Assembly: GCA_023416995.1 (NCBI GenBank)
Contig: JAEZGI010000029.1
Location: 80,735 to 144,734 of the forward strand
Length of the DNA stretch: 64,000 bases
Source of the DNA: Bacteroidota bacterium
GTDB lineage: Bacteria; Bacteroidota; Bacteroidia; Chitinophagales; Chitinophagaceae
Direction: 5' to 3'
Shown here: in pieces, positions 21,401 to 28,899 of the stretch
Numbering within the stretch: the first letter of the stretch is position 1
How the letters are laid out: each line of letters starts with the position of its first letter
Notes under the pieces: generated by a model
What the model was told of the DNA's origin: nothing
Database searches by the model: none
The model's input: the letters and a program-made list of their open reading frames with translations, nothing else
Translations under genes and position numbers: made by a program

Positions 21401-23338
21401 GCCTTTAACACTTACACCTTTTGCGCTTAGAGCAAAATCACGCAACTGAAATTCCAGCGGCTCGTCTTCGGTACCTATGCCAGGCAATGTGGCTGTAATA
21501 ACTGAGCCGGGAGCCTGTCGCAATTGGTAATTTTTGCTCTGTGTAAGGAGTGTAAAGAGCTTATTACCCGTGCCTTTTTTCAGCGTCCATTCAAGACCGA
21601 GAAATTCCTTGTTCTCTATATCGCCGGGCACAATGAAATCAATCCCGCCCAACTGCACTTTAAATGCCATGGTTTCCAGGTCGAACAAAAGGTCGGTAGT
21701 GCCGGAGGCTTTTAATGCGCCGCCAATTGCAACCGTTACTTCCAGTGTGCATGATATCTTGGGCAGATCAAATCGTTTCTCTATCAGCTTCACCTGTATG
21801 AATTGAGAGCTGCCTTGCTTCAGGAAAGGGAGTGTCATCGCCGGCAGGTCAAACTCTATCGTCCAAGAATCTGCGTTCACACTTGTCAACGAAATTTCGC
21901 TTGGCGGGCATGCGTCTGGCCATGCGGGCAGTTCCGGTCCTTCTTCGGGGTCAACCGGTCCGGGTCCGGGAGTGAATTCTACAACTGCCAAGCGCTTTAA
22001 AGGTGTTCTTAATTGTTTGAACAATTTCAACGACTTTCCTTCAGGCGAAAACTGTACTAAAGCAATGCTAACATCTTTTTTTGCAGTAGCAGAAATGGAG
22101 ATCAGCGGCTTGTTCACATTCTCACTGTCGTTGTATACCTCGCGTTCCTCTTCAACCAGGTTTAACGCAAAGGATGTACTCACAATGATCTTCTGATTTT
22201 TTGCTTCCGTTGCTATCAAAGCAAACTTGTCGTCTTCCTCTTCTTTATAATATACCAGTGAGAACAGATTTTTTTCGGGTAATTGTACTTTAATTCCAGG
22301 CAGCTTCAGTGTTCTTGATTCATCGGGCATCCAATCAAGCCGCACTTCACTCAATTCTCCTTCATTCCATAAAATGCGAAATGAAAAATCAGTGTCCGTA
22401 TCTACAATATCTGCCATATCTGGCAGTAATAATTTCAACCAGTTGTTAAGCTGTCCTTTTTTCCATCCAATCAGCAAGCAGCCATCACTGATATGCCATT
22501 GATCAAACTGAAGACGAAGCTTATGATCGTGGTCCGGACGGTAGAGATCGAAATAACTTTCTGAAACTTTTACTGATCCATCTTCAAAAACAAGATGAAG
22601 ATCGCCTTCCAGCGCATGCCGGCTGCTTTCAATTCGCAAGCCCGTAATCTCTGCCACTATCTTCTCTTTTTCGTTGACAATGCGGGCTGATTTCCAACTT
22701 ATCTTCAGTGGAAAGTTCGATGGACCGGAACTGAAAGAAGGCAACCTGAACGGGAATGCAGGCAGGTTTGGAAAATCCCACGGTATCGAAAAATTCGGCA
22801 ACCGGATGCCAAAGTCAGGCAACCCAATACTCAGTGAAGGAAGCTTAACGTTGGGCAGGTTATCGAATAATTGCTGCACATTTACTTCAATACATATTGG
22901 GGCAGCAGATGCCTGAATTATTCCGCCTCCCAGGTCCACCTCGAACTGTCCGCACAAGCCAATGGTTAAAGAAGGGTGAATGGATTTGGCTGAGTTCATC
23001 AACAATCGCAGTACGAGCTTTGCTGAATAACCTGCGTCTATAGAAAAGTTGCGTCCAAAAAACTTTCTGTTGCCGGTTAAAAACACCAGGTTGGCTGTAA
23101 GAATTATATTGGTTCCTTCGGGTACTGCAAAACGGTAAACGTCCGGAGTGCCTGCGGAATCTAATACAAGAAAATTTTTTGCAATGACCATTTCACTGCC
23201 GGCGAGATCAAGTTTTTCATTAAGGCCATCCGGATCGATGAGGAGCGATCTTATGCGAAGATCGGTGGCACTAGATTCGCCTTCGAGGAGGATATCTTTG
23301 TTAAGATTGCTGAATGTTTTTATCAGGGCAGTTGCCAT
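12422..23338 (-). CDS. Giant 3638-residue protein, DUF6603-like in part
   Basis: One of the longest single genes to be expected in such a genome. It has no signal peptide and no obvious transmembrane helix. Residues about 160-220 are a proline- and phenylalanine-rich run (repeated LPNFSIP/LPAFPF type). Residues about 700-1380 are long beta-strand-rich stretches with glycine turns (for example IREIGLGFGYRYTL and ISLRIPLL, then FRVSVDFWLRFKVGF-like strands) that remind me of DUF6603 proteins. That is memory of the pattern, not a search result. Later parts contain fibronectin-like strands (VQLTWKKPADLP) separated by acidic linkers. The gene lies 21 bp after the 340-residue lysozyme-like gene and 3 bp before the 2698-residue gene. 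Its job is unknown. A scaffold, a secreted giant or a lipid- or wall-contacting protein are all possible. Confidence 0.8.
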   Translation of the reverse strand: MATALIKTFSNLNKDILLEGESSATDLRIRSLLIDPDGLNEKLDLAGSEMVIAKNFLVLDSAGTPDVYRFAVPEGTNIILTANLVFLTGNRKFFGRNFSIDAGYSAKLVLRLLMNSAKSIHPSLTIGLCGQFEVDLGGGIIQASAAPICIEVNVQQLFDNLPNVKLPSLSIGLPDFGIRLPNFSIPWDFPNLPAFPFRLPSFSSGPSNFPLKISWKSARIVNEKEKIVAEITGLRIESSRHALEGDLHLVFEDGSVKVSESYFDLYRPDHDHKLRLQFDQWHISDGCLLIGWKKGQLNNWLKLLLPDMADIVDTDTDFSFRILWNEGELSEVRLDWMPDESRTLKLPGIKVQLPEKNLFSLVYYKEEEDDKFALIATEAKNQKIIVSTSFALNLVEEEREVYNDSENVNKPLISISATAKKDVSIALVQFSPEGKSLKLFKQLRTPLKRLAVVEFTPGPGPVDPEEGPELPAWPDACPPSEISLTSVNADSWTIEFDLPAMTLPFLKQGSSQFIQVKLIEKRFDLPKISCTLEVTVAIGGALKASGTTDLLFDLETMAFKVQLGGIDFIVPGDIENKEFLGLEWTLKKGTGNKLFTLLTQSKNYQLRQAPGSVITATLPGIGTEDEPLEFQLRDFALSAKGVSVKGRVLPKPVKLAGLNTRFHFTEGEFNIEENKIRDFSIAGSGALPPKLVGEATADIALQFRTSNSGHLELVAGLARLRGRNLLDCKSTRFQFSVDGLGLKFVNDGRYHFYFTITGMAKFVPLPGDDSSGPLSWLPGIEMQLMECPLTEDVSVLSKHIKFLVEMPRKPSFEFLGCFKMEIRGIGFIPSAPMFGGDAAMELAGQVMFADGTGDVIEASFDFHNLFIGLPEPGKFVPRIHFKGLTVKIRQGDTFAVEGSVDFFDNDLIEPGVIARGFGGRGSLSIQGLPTFTAAFTFLRVSRDNGDRFVRAWFIFVQVEKISLRIPLLNVFIREIGLGFGYRYTLASIRAADDLDDPRELIKELRRLSLTQGELSRRDQWRVVIEDPGQSPRWTVAARMMISQNSASQQATDWHPQVEKTLSSLFLLDVVLGLRSDLTFLMTARAWLNTNYNDYRETESLRTRPLLSGFVLLSPRKKRLLAHFASNPGAEFGDHPPLPEFIKRAIRNSRFSATLLIEPGLLHYELGWPTQLSWQDSLGPLTAEFRGGTIFRISRTDIVYGNSFMARGTLELAAQAGGDSVGARISATAKVAYGARYIGVIGLVQPIQRSALYGAVGIEINVRFSVDFWLRFKVGFVKIKINLSFQFSVQITALLELGFTPQTALGVSGRATVSLRIMGRGLHFKIHVGLHHEAVNRAREITSQYVNIGLEAAEAEPIPGTQQSLDRVSPTKPLTANTLLSNALASTFASSLSIAKATTPGGEFVTPGYFIYCIPVSNTECYFLLYPNEKTDDQRKQGFLPVPPEKGLIVNTDFELTFPALEKDFVLHQFDPFSDEWPVATSPGIDVTKPYNWKADWEEEMGLYEYKDPETGKIEQGKISLDSMLRKAYITIAEGEEFDDIIPVGDPGVPVQEGNIFEDARVYNPSDAAFEAAVRGAAEQFEGSPYFKQDKNSFYEASLLNAFSSNTNIYAPDGQLPDEGDKKDEVDMAEQAIHLRSAVVNQMLTDFQEYVQDRSKVEIPKSVAFQMGLVFRTTGGIPLWLREHMSQQILIKQRTKTDSTDPDSAEAEKVILFNTEASSFVKNIPQFQRVRDYTDANTIAITWDLTWSDEQKLEMRMKLEKFINKTTEAELLEQQIEPEQFLKHYLIRRRPLHSTEAEREFVVKPVEILSRPSVQDTMLLSFANNTIACANGGLQVFRPKQQLVIDFNGKPVTVYTVAAAAGVSQNHLTLEELRPTDFGFPPTEEEKPGLATVYAPELIRLRSRFQFTDHFNDESLEDQIALGRNGKTYLYTVVPVDVTGKQSPRPLTLVTTRRANYPPPVPSESELQVSYKIDEDVFETTPEATVLKPESVQLTWKKPADLPNQPKVTIKEYRLVFRKEKTLPVGSYGLDTETEGNHNDGLPSSNARVLRTDIVVPLPPPESGTEIKLSINDDLKEILDSQLKWRPEAWRVFLQTVGNNEVLSPIVPVRIILCFERKTQPDRDKILNIKRMPELLEWVTCPVSLTVVAPEDAKADVDLAAFPMPSLKDDTTFNSPIGDVLAFTKHPEAIRVVELLWNQSPSETTTFPTNLQSGYQLYEFDVDAHTGDAVDRPQNDTFLQQLRRIREVELLSSVQLNLSPDNTTIADQWEAWYPSMVRRMLNDASAAKDKQPQFSKAKLSPWFSWRESYLEWVQHPAMMRGEVTLAFTPQQILEGTNITFDPVLFRPGSFVRITGFTQPENNGVKQLHSQQPAETNLLRFADKSFTPPPIKDTLNNWITIEPVLPATDDENLVITADVTIEAEAPGKPFTLIKFTGTAPQLNHGEFIRITDPAYPSNNGYRQVNIQQQNATIQIKGRPFMVGGITRLTLERSTGKNLHPFLDWLTKELEDNNDVVELNAAPPFKLENLELLQQQTSPAQDPYGWNILKTLGLSVSFSIRDRNSGKPRTPDEIREKLLTTITALKNLGKETGLYTDEIEKHLFIEYLFKPSRSTRLEKNKAVVPDANDLLSLVQVSLRPVAKQVYKYRSYKITKRVNENGDVFPETRDKKTLNLKFKWTKPASGKLVEVTRDNAAIIVDAPAESTNDKPHSVTVEARFPAEGEIRFILHCTEPAAGPPTEGINTELYDVEETVVRLTDWQSQYFDAPVEEWKERFKNQSDEAKHWQRLACYLIRVNPPGESSLVPPPAENTQDVLNIMKWVDRFFTASADFATSSSDDALHTKNGINIASAYPRVMSPTSLSPDAAGRLTYYHRIEDGWAHVYRYYFLPQHRYDKLFETLANSAELFPEEKPKLNWFKAPAPGSGGLDVVIDRIKDVAAPVVLFSGRLDEAVGSTEAIRPGKTWEVIIAKHPEQLLIESNRTLVRQLEYRQIAHTLLRKFAFDASLAKLNEELAQNGRPLLKPVYPKATSGAELPHDMEQPDHLAVDDPGSLLPAVRASLDIPSRLGVFSKDALVLQFEQLPYFYKHLLLIAAQTSRRVSTVTSIVQQDLEYKSPKPKAQLEVKDNGALRFLQVNVHLNSYRECLPDGVEETWTEQADEMQLRYSDLPDTEVAYQVILKAVGANVEAQTEFRYDTEKLLTAPPHTFFKSIPLGKQFECVAVQIIPAGEHKFYLEAQLQRNNILTLPQPREIEQQNGTIVPGTGPITFTAGDLTQKIYYAQLPLVFPQLKMLFPTSATVAEINRVLRKYTAAVMVSVAPTYPADFPEDLKRKLEVVNVTGRIFFTAIAPLNEEERDWVRKLYLTAPDKDRIIQFTNDLQNRDAYNEYFSDWFSEEPVTGTKGFTLTSERIELPAPTSCVLSLRISKNDRVTVLTELQNFLKTPLDHSFAAALISLTDQLANYDDDLAGNEIAISANACIGIEQIEEIAAPAMFSLDAANKKFTWQGLMNEEQKAVITQWTQISDFGVSFQRLLDAVSTAAPPSVTLEIAETSWLPRPQQLQLPGILKDHLLIGRAVFRWWGWMTVDEAKTLLNSSLEVNNKAIRRLFTSTGRHGLNEASFEISARRGTAAAQTENIQLPQL

Positions 23339-23359
23339 TGCGGTTGCTTTAAGGTTGTT

Positions 23360-24382
23360 CTAATTTTCATTAAAGTCGTCGGTAGAAAGCAAGGTGGTAG
23401 TGCGAAAAAGTTCGCGCCTTTCCAAGGTGGCGTTTGCCTCGTTGGATTCATCTCCATACTGCACCTTAAGGCGACGGTGCGATTCATCCGTCATCGCCTT
23501 CAAGGCTTCTTCTTCGTTCATTTCCGCTGTTACTACTTTGTTGTAGATAGATTTTGCCCCGGTCACGCCGTGCTGGTTGCCCATGTCTAACATAAACCCA
23601 TAGCCGCGGTGTGAACGGATCTTGACGGCATATGTTCTAAGATCGGCAATTGCTGCGGTAAACGCTATGACGGCCGTGCTGACCTGTATTTTTTGAAAAG
23701 GTACAGACAAGGCAGCCTTGGAGAAGCGTTCTTTCCAGGGATTTCTGATCAGGTCAAATTGTCTATCAGTTGTTTGTCCCGAAGCGTTTACGCCTCCGCG
23801 TGGTTTTCGTGTATGTATGATCATATTTGCGCCCGAAGCGCCAAACACTGACTGAAAAAGTGTAGGATCACCTGTTTGATAAGCACTAACTATTTCGGCT
23901 AACCGTATGGGCCGTTGCGCCCATTGGATAATGCCATAAGAAAGTCCTTTCGAGTCAGTATTCGGATTGAATGCATTGAATTTTCCTGCACCTTCTGCAA
24001 TTGTTACAAATGACAATATGCGTATAAGGCCGGTAATCTCTACATCCAGCGCAAGAGCAAGGTATCCGCGCGATGCACGGGGAGAAATGGCGGGTTCCTG
24101 CACAAGCCGCCGCAGTGTTTCATGGTCTATTTCTAATTTTCCATCTGCTTTTTGCAGACCATGTTTTATCCTGAACTTTTTCAGGTTGGCTTTTGTGTTC
24201 TTACCGAATTTTCCATAGGATGAAAGTGTTTCGGAGGGCATTCGTTCGTATCCTTGGCACGTCAGCAATTCCTGTACGATACCTATAGACGGTTCAAAGG
24301 TGCCAGCATTTTCTTCGGTGATAGAAGGTTCATCCGCTTTCTCAAATAGATTGTCAATTTTTTCGATTTTAGTTTTGGCCAT
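23360..24382 (-). CDS. Peptidoglycan-binding and lysozyme-like protein
   Basis: A 340-residue protein, first gene of the giant-protein operon. Residues about 32-95 match a PG_binding_1 fold (SIGIVQELL, then YGKFGKNTKANLKKFRIKHGL). Residues about 105-290 look like a lysozyme/chitosanase-type domain: a glutamate in LSFVTIAEGAGKFNAF (E130 is my candidate acid) is followed by LSYGIIQWAQRP, the usual SYG(I)xQW signature. No signal peptide is visible, so if it acts on the wall it must be delivered by another route, or act during lysis. The start ATG at 24380-24382 is the first good one. Position at the head of the operon suggests that the giants and this hydrolase work together. Substrate (peptidoglycan or another glycan) cannot be told from sequence. 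Confidence 0.7.
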   Translation of the reverse strand: MAKTKIEKIDNLFEKADEPSITEENAGTFEPSIGIVQELLTCQGYERMPSETLSSYGKFGKNTKANLKKFRIKHGLQKADGKLEIDHETLRRLVQEPAISPRASRGYLALALDVEITGLIRILSFVTIAEGAGKFNAFNPNTDSKGLSYGIIQWAQRPIRLAEIVSAYQTGDPTLFQSVFGASGANMIIHTRKPRGGVNASGQTTDRQFDLIRNPWKERFSKAALSVPFQKIQVSTAVIAFTAAIADLRTYAVKIRSHRGYGFMLDMGNQHGVTGAKSIYNKVVTAEMNEEEALKAMTDESHRRLKVQYGDESNEANATLERRELFRTTTLLSTDDFNEN

Positions 24383-25556
24383 AAGTAAATGGAGTTAGAA
24401 TTAGACTCAGTTTAAAACTATTCCACGCAACACAAAAACGACAAGAAGTACCACAAGCAGTTCATTAATAGACTTTAGGATCAGCATTGAAAAGATATAT
24501 TAGTTTGACGCACAAGACATGTTCGCAATTTGCCCATTTCGAAGTTCCAACTTACTAGCATCCATTTCAAAAGCCTGCTAGAAGTCCGGAAAGCAAAAAG
24601 CATCGGAGTACGAGAAACTGAGCTCAATAAGAGATTGGAATTTTTAGGGGATAAGGAGAAACAATAGCCTTTACAACGGTTAAATATATAAATATATAAT
24701 TATATTTTTCCTAGCCTAAAGAAAATTATTTAGGCGTTACGTAATGTTTTTTTAAGGTATAAAACTCTAAATAATGCGATTCTCTTTTTAGCAAGCATGT
24801 TGTGGTTGTAGTTCTTTAGACCGACCCACCCCGGTATTTAAATCTGAATCCAAGAAAACAGGTGGGAGTACTTACGGCTTAGAGGCCGTTGAACAAATTT
24901 GGATAAAAGCATAGGTATTGCCCGTGATTCGTTGGTATTAAATTTATAAAAGATATTACGAACCAACCTTAGTGCATACATTGCGGGAGGTGACATAAAA
25001 CCCTTTTAAAGATTCATTGAAAGTGAAACTTTCAATGAACGACAACAGGTTGCTCACACGGGGCAAGAATTTACGGTATCATGTCAACCAGCATAAGAAA
25101 AACCTTAACCTACAACGACATTCCATGAAACCAAATGCCTTTGTCAGTTCAGCAACCGGGGCATTTTGCATATTAGGCAATGGTTTCTAAGAAGACAATT
25201 TTAAAGCGTTCCGTTTGCATAGTGAAGAAAACGTTCTACCTGCAACCAAACCCTCTCTACAATTTTTGTTGACAACATACCCTTGTGGCGCTGCAAGCCC
25301 CTACCTGGCGGCATTTTGATCTTGCAAGCCACCAACGCCGACACCCAGACGTCTGTACTGGTGGAAGGCAAACGCTTCTGTGACTAATAACTCACAGGTT
25401 TCTCCGTATATAAAAACACCTGCATATTTCTTATGTTTTTTCGTAAGGGCAGGGTCTACAATTAAAATTTATTTTATATTTAGATTTAATAAATGTTTCG
25501 CTTTTGCTTGACCATTAAGCTCGTTCTTTCCAGGTAAGAGTCAAAATATATTTCTT
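24383..25556. promoter_or_regulatory. Divergent control region between two large operons
   Basis: About 1170 bases without a credible gene separate the minus-strand giant operon from the plus-strand protease operon, so both promoters should lie here. The stretch 24680-24715 is very AT-rich (runs of ATATA). A perfect inverted repeat lies at 25013-25039. I did not find a convincing Bacteroidota -33/-7 promoter pair (TTTG and TAnnTTTG); the AT-rich stretch 25455-25495 just before the subtilase gene is the likeliest place. No RNA gene was recognised. Confidence 0.45.
25013..25039. repeat. Perfect 11-bp inverted repeat, candidate operator
   Basis: Arms TTCATTGAAAG (25013-25023) and CTTTCAATGAA (25029-25039) are exact reverse complements around a 5-base loop. 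No T-run follows on either side, so an intrinsic terminator is unlikely. A binding site for a dimeric regulator, or an mRNA leader hairpin, fits better. It sits about 630 bp from the giant operon and about 520 bp from the subtilase start. Confidence 0.5.
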
Positions 25557-27197
25557 ATGCTTGCTCCAAAACTTATTGTTAGCGTAACAACGATTTCCAA
25601 AGACTTGGAAAGCGGTGAAACAACGATTATTGTTCCGGATAAAGAGCCAATGCAGATCATTAAATCCGGCAACGATGCCGTGAATGAATGGGATGGCGCA
25701 CACATTACAAGGGAAACAAAACCGGAAGTGGTATTCGCAGAACCGGACATAGATGTTGCGGGACCTTTCTACGCCCATGAACAGGAAATTGAAGAACGAG
25801 GCGAGCCAGTGAAGGAAGCGTATTATCAGTTTATCGAGGACTGGCCACATCCCGATGAACCTGGCATTTGGCATTTAGGTGATGGTTACACACAGTTGAA
25901 AACTGCCAGGGATGAAGTGGCAAAACTTACAACTAAAAGAACCGTACGAATTGCACATTTGGATACGGGGTATGATGAAGAACACCTGTCCATCCCTCAA
26001 CATCCCATTATCCGGCACGATCTGGAACGCAATTTCGTTGATGGGGAAGAAGACAAATGGAATAATGCAGAAGATCCTTTTACAAGTGGAATGCTGAAGC
26101 AACCAGGCCATGGCACTGGTACCCTAAGTCTGTTGGCAGGCACCCAAATGAAACTTCCGTATTGCACGTTCGATGACTTTTTCGGATTGCATGATAGTAT
26201 TGAAATTGTTCCGATCCGTATTGCAAAAAGTGTCGTGCTTTTTAGAGCTGGTGCTTTTGTGAAAGCCCTGAATTACATCATAAATGAACTCTACCCGGAT
26301 GATTCAAAAAGAGTACACATCGTAACCATGAGCATGGGTGGGCTGGCATCAAAAGCCTGGGCTGATATGGTGAACCTTGCCTATGATCGTGGTATTTTTA
26401 TTGTTTCTGCAGCGGGCAACAACTTTAATAAATTGCCGGCACGCACCCTCGTCTTCCCCGCCCGTTTTAACCGCGTGGTAGCTGCATGTGGTGTTACCTA
26501 TGACCGGTCGCCGTATGCAAAGCCCCAAGGCGAGGGCAGTTTTCACATTATGGAAGGTAATTACGGGCCTCAGGCTTTGATGGGCGCTGCCATCGCAGCA
26601 TTTACGCCAAATGTGCCCTGGGCTACTTTCCGGTTTCATGATACTGTTGGTATACGGGGTGATGGCACTTCATCTGCAACGCCGCAGATTGCGGCTGCAG
26701 CTGCCTTGTACTATATTAAAAATTATGATGCACTGGAGGCACTGCCCGAACCCTGGATGCGGGTGGAAGCCATCCGGAAGGCGCTTTTCACTTCTGCACA
26801 GCAAACCATCACTGGCCGTGACGAAGGTTATGAAGTGTATTATGGTAATGGCATCTTACAGGCTGCTGATATGCTGAAAATACCCGTAGCAGCCCCCAAT
26901 GAATTAAACAAACAACAAAAGGATAAAATATTTTTCCCGTTTCTTAAATTGATTTTTGGATTGAAAGCAGCCGATGAAACTCTATCGCCGGAAGAGGAAA
27001 TGCTGGAAACCGAATTAATGCAAATGGTACAAAGTGATGAAGCCTTGCAAAGACTACTGCAGGATGAAGAAAAGAAGGTAGAAGAACTAACCCCTGAGGA
27101 GCAGGTGCAACTAGCCAAAATAGTCGTCCGGAATGAACGGGCTTCAGAAACACTAAAAATGCAAATGCAGTTGTTGCTGAACCGGGCAGCACTATAA
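25557..27197 (+). CDS. Subtilisin-like serine protease (S8) without signal peptide
   Basis: A 546-residue protease at the head of the plus-strand operon. The catalytic triad is complete: D136 in RIAHLDTGYD, H185 in QPGHGTGTL and S372 in GDGTSSATPQ, with the oxyanion asparagine N288 in SAAGNN. Residues 1-125 are an unrecognised N-terminal region that could be a propeptide or docking segment. Residues about 455-546 form a charged, glutamate-rich helical tail, probably coiled coil. No signal peptide or lipobox is present, so it should act in the cytosol. The next gene, a caspase, begins 36 bp after the stop. I infer that it takes part in a proteolytic cascade with the caspases downstream, either activating them or being released by them. 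Which proteins it cuts cannot be read from sequence. Confidence 0.9.
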   Translation: MLAPKLIVSVTTISKDLESGETTIIVPDKEPMQIIKSGNDAVNEWDGAHITRETKPEVVFAEPDIDVAGPFYAHEQEIEERGEPVKEAYYQFIEDWPHPDEPGIWHLGDGYTQLKTARDEVAKLTTKRTVRIAHLDTGYDEEHLSIPQHPIIRHDLERNFVDGEEDKWNNAEDPFTSGMLKQPGHGTGTLSLLAGTQMKLPYCTFDDFFGLHDSIEIVPIRIAKSVVLFRAGAFVKALNYIINELYPDDSKRVHIVTMSMGGLASKAWADMVNLAYDRGIFIVSAAGNNFNKLPARTLVFPARFNRVVAACGVTYDRSPYAKPQGEGSFHIMEGNYGPQALMGAAIAAFTPNVPWATFRFHDTVGIRGDGTSSATPQIAAAAALYYIKNYDALEALPEPWMRVEAIRKALFTSAQQTITGRDEGYEVYYGNGILQAADMLKIPVAAPNELNKQQKDKIFFPFLKLIFGLKAADETLSPEEEMLETELMQMVQSDEALQRLLQDEEKKVEELTPEEQVQLAKIVVRNERASETLKMQMQLLLNRAAL

Positions 27198-27233
27198 TAA
27201 CACCGATTAATTACCTGAGATTTGCTTCACACA

Positions 27234-28889
27234 ATGTCTGATGCCAACATAGATAAAGGATTTGGAAATGAGAATAGACAAGGCGCTACTTCTGCAATAG
27301 CTGGTGGTATTACCTATATCATTGCCATTGGGATTGATAAGTATGGATTTGGCGGGATAAGTGACTTTGTAAATGATAATTGTGTAAAAGACTGTATGGA
27401 TTTTGTACATGTACTTTTAGGCAAATATGAGAATTGTAAAATTTATAAGGCCAGTAACGATGATCTGGATTGTTTGACAAATGAATTTGCTAGAAAGGAA
27501 AACATCGAGGGACGAATACAGGATTTTATAGACGCACCTGAAAATAACAGCGATAATAACTTAATTATTTATTTTTCTGGTCATGGCGATGTTATTGATC
27601 TTACCGAAGAGAACACGGTGGGATGCCTCGTTCCGTACGGGGTTAAAGCTATTACGGCCCGATATCTGATTGACGTTGACATACTCATCAGATTGTTCAA
27701 ATCGCTAAAAGTGCGACATTTTCTTTTCATAGCAGATGCCTGTAAATCTGGCGCTATATTCAATGAGTTAAGGACTAGCCACAATGTTGCGAATACAGGA
27801 AAGTCAGGAACTGCGGACAAGTCAAAATGGGCACTTGTTTCTAGCCGGGCTAATGAACTCTCAAAAGCAGGACGAGTAAATGAAAATAGTGTGTTTACCC
27901 GTGGGCTGCTAGACATATTAGAAAACAATAAAGAAACAGAATTACTTATTACCGATATCATTGCCAAAATTGACTCCCGCTTCATTTATGATGAAGGCCA
28001 AAAACCTTATTCAGGAAGGCTGATTATTGACCAAACACCAAACAGTGGGCTGTTTGTTCTGAAACCACAAAAGGAACTACTTGCTATAAAAAAAAGAAAA
28101 AGTAAACTGCAGGCTAAGCTCCGGACTTTTAATTACGAAGATCAAAGAGAGCAATTTGTAGAACTTGGGGATCACAAATATTCGTTTACCATTTTCAGAG
28201 GAACACCGTTTTGCGGACTGTGGCATTTATCAAAGCTGGCCAGACAAAGCGCCAGCTTTGCTACACAACTAAAAGACGAAATTAATCATGTGAATATCAG
28301 TCCTGCGTTAAGCCAGGGTACAGATGAGCATTATATTCTAAATCTATTAAGCAGTGCGTTGAAACGTACTTTCAATTCTGTTAATGAGTTGGCAGTATAC
28401 CTGACCCGCCGGTTGCAAACAAATGATATGGTCATTGAAATTCGCTATTATTTTGATGACCAAAAAGGGAAGGAAACATTCCCGCCCAAATTCAAAAAAA
28501 TTATTTTAGACCGGTTTGCAGATGTGGTTAATAACATAAATCAACAGCGGCTGGACGATAACCGGTTGTTTTTATTTGTTGTGGATGAAGAAGACTGTGA
28601 TTATAAAAATTTATATAGTGATTTACCTATAGCAGGCGTTGTTACAAACTTTATTAAACGAACAGACCCGCTACAGTTACCTAAAGCCAAAGTTTGGTAT
28701 CAGTCAATGAAAGCAGAAGAAATCGGAGACCAGGCGCAAAAAGAATTCAATTCATTATTTGAAGAAGTGATTTATAAAAAACTTCCAACGATCCTAGATA
28801 TCTCAAAAGGTTATCCTGGTAGTTTTATTCGTGAAGTATGTCTGAAAGCGGAATGCAAGGAAATTGCGGACGAAATACTTGATCCATAA
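27234..28889 (+). CDS. Caspase-family protease fused to an iSTAND-like domain
   Basis: I start the gene at the ATG at 27234 rather than the in-frame TTG at 27222, giving 551 residues. The N-terminal caspase (C14) domain covers about 25-275: strand ITYIIAIGIDKYG, histidine H117 in IYFSGHGD, and nucleophile C170 in FIADACKSG. From about residue 296 the chain has the opening FNYEDQREQFVEL, then FTIFRGTPFCGLWHLSKLARQ with a loop where a STAND ATPase would have its P-loop but no GKT/S. This matches the 'inactive STAND' (iSTAND) domain I recall from effectors of bacterial conflict systems. The family idea is that the STAND-like part recognises a signal and frees the caspase. The gene ends just before the MoxR gene and is in the same operon. 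Confidence 0.85.
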   Translation: MSDANIDKGFGNENRQGATSAIAGGITYIIAIGIDKYGFGGISDFVNDNCVKDCMDFVHVLLGKYENCKIYKASNDDLDCLTNEFARKENIEGRIQDFIDAPENNSDNNLIIYFSGHGDVIDLTEENTVGCLVPYGVKAITARYLIDVDILIRLFKSLKVRHFLFIADACKSGAIFNELRTSHNVANTGKSGTADKSKWALVSSRANELSKAGRVNENSVFTRGLLDILENNKETELLITDIIAKIDSRFIYDEGQKPYSGRLIIDQTPNSGLFVLKPQKELLAIKKRKSKLQAKLRTFNYEDQREQFVELGDHKYSFTIFRGTPFCGLWHLSKLARQSASFATQLKDEINHVNISPALSQGTDEHYILNLLSSALKRTFNSVNELAVYLTRRLQTNDMVIEIRYYFDDQKGKETFPPKFKKIILDRFADVVNNINQQRLDDNRLFLFVVDEEDCDYKNLYSDLPIAGVVTNFIKRTDPLQLPKAKVWYQSMKAEEIGDQAQKEFNSLFEEVIYKKLPTILDISKGYPGSFIREVCLKAECKEIADEILDP

Positions 28890-28899
28890 TATTAAAACT

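Noticed and set aside
12422..23338. Non-ribosomal peptide or polyketide synthase
   Set aside because: Size fits, but no carrier (GGxS), adenylation or ketosynthase motifs are present.
4322..23338. Many 60-160 codon frames opposite the two giant genes
   Set aside because: All are antisense shadows with low-complexity Ser/Thr/Cys-rich or basic composition.
4322..24382. Contractile injection system or phage tail cluster
   Set aside because: Giant genes with a lysozyme-like protein raised the idea, but no sheath, tube, baseplate, LysM spike or AAA+ tail ATPase gene is next to them.
24383..25556. Repeat array or CRISPR
   Set aside because: Only one inverted repeat and AT-rich sequence are present; no regularly spaced direct repeats.
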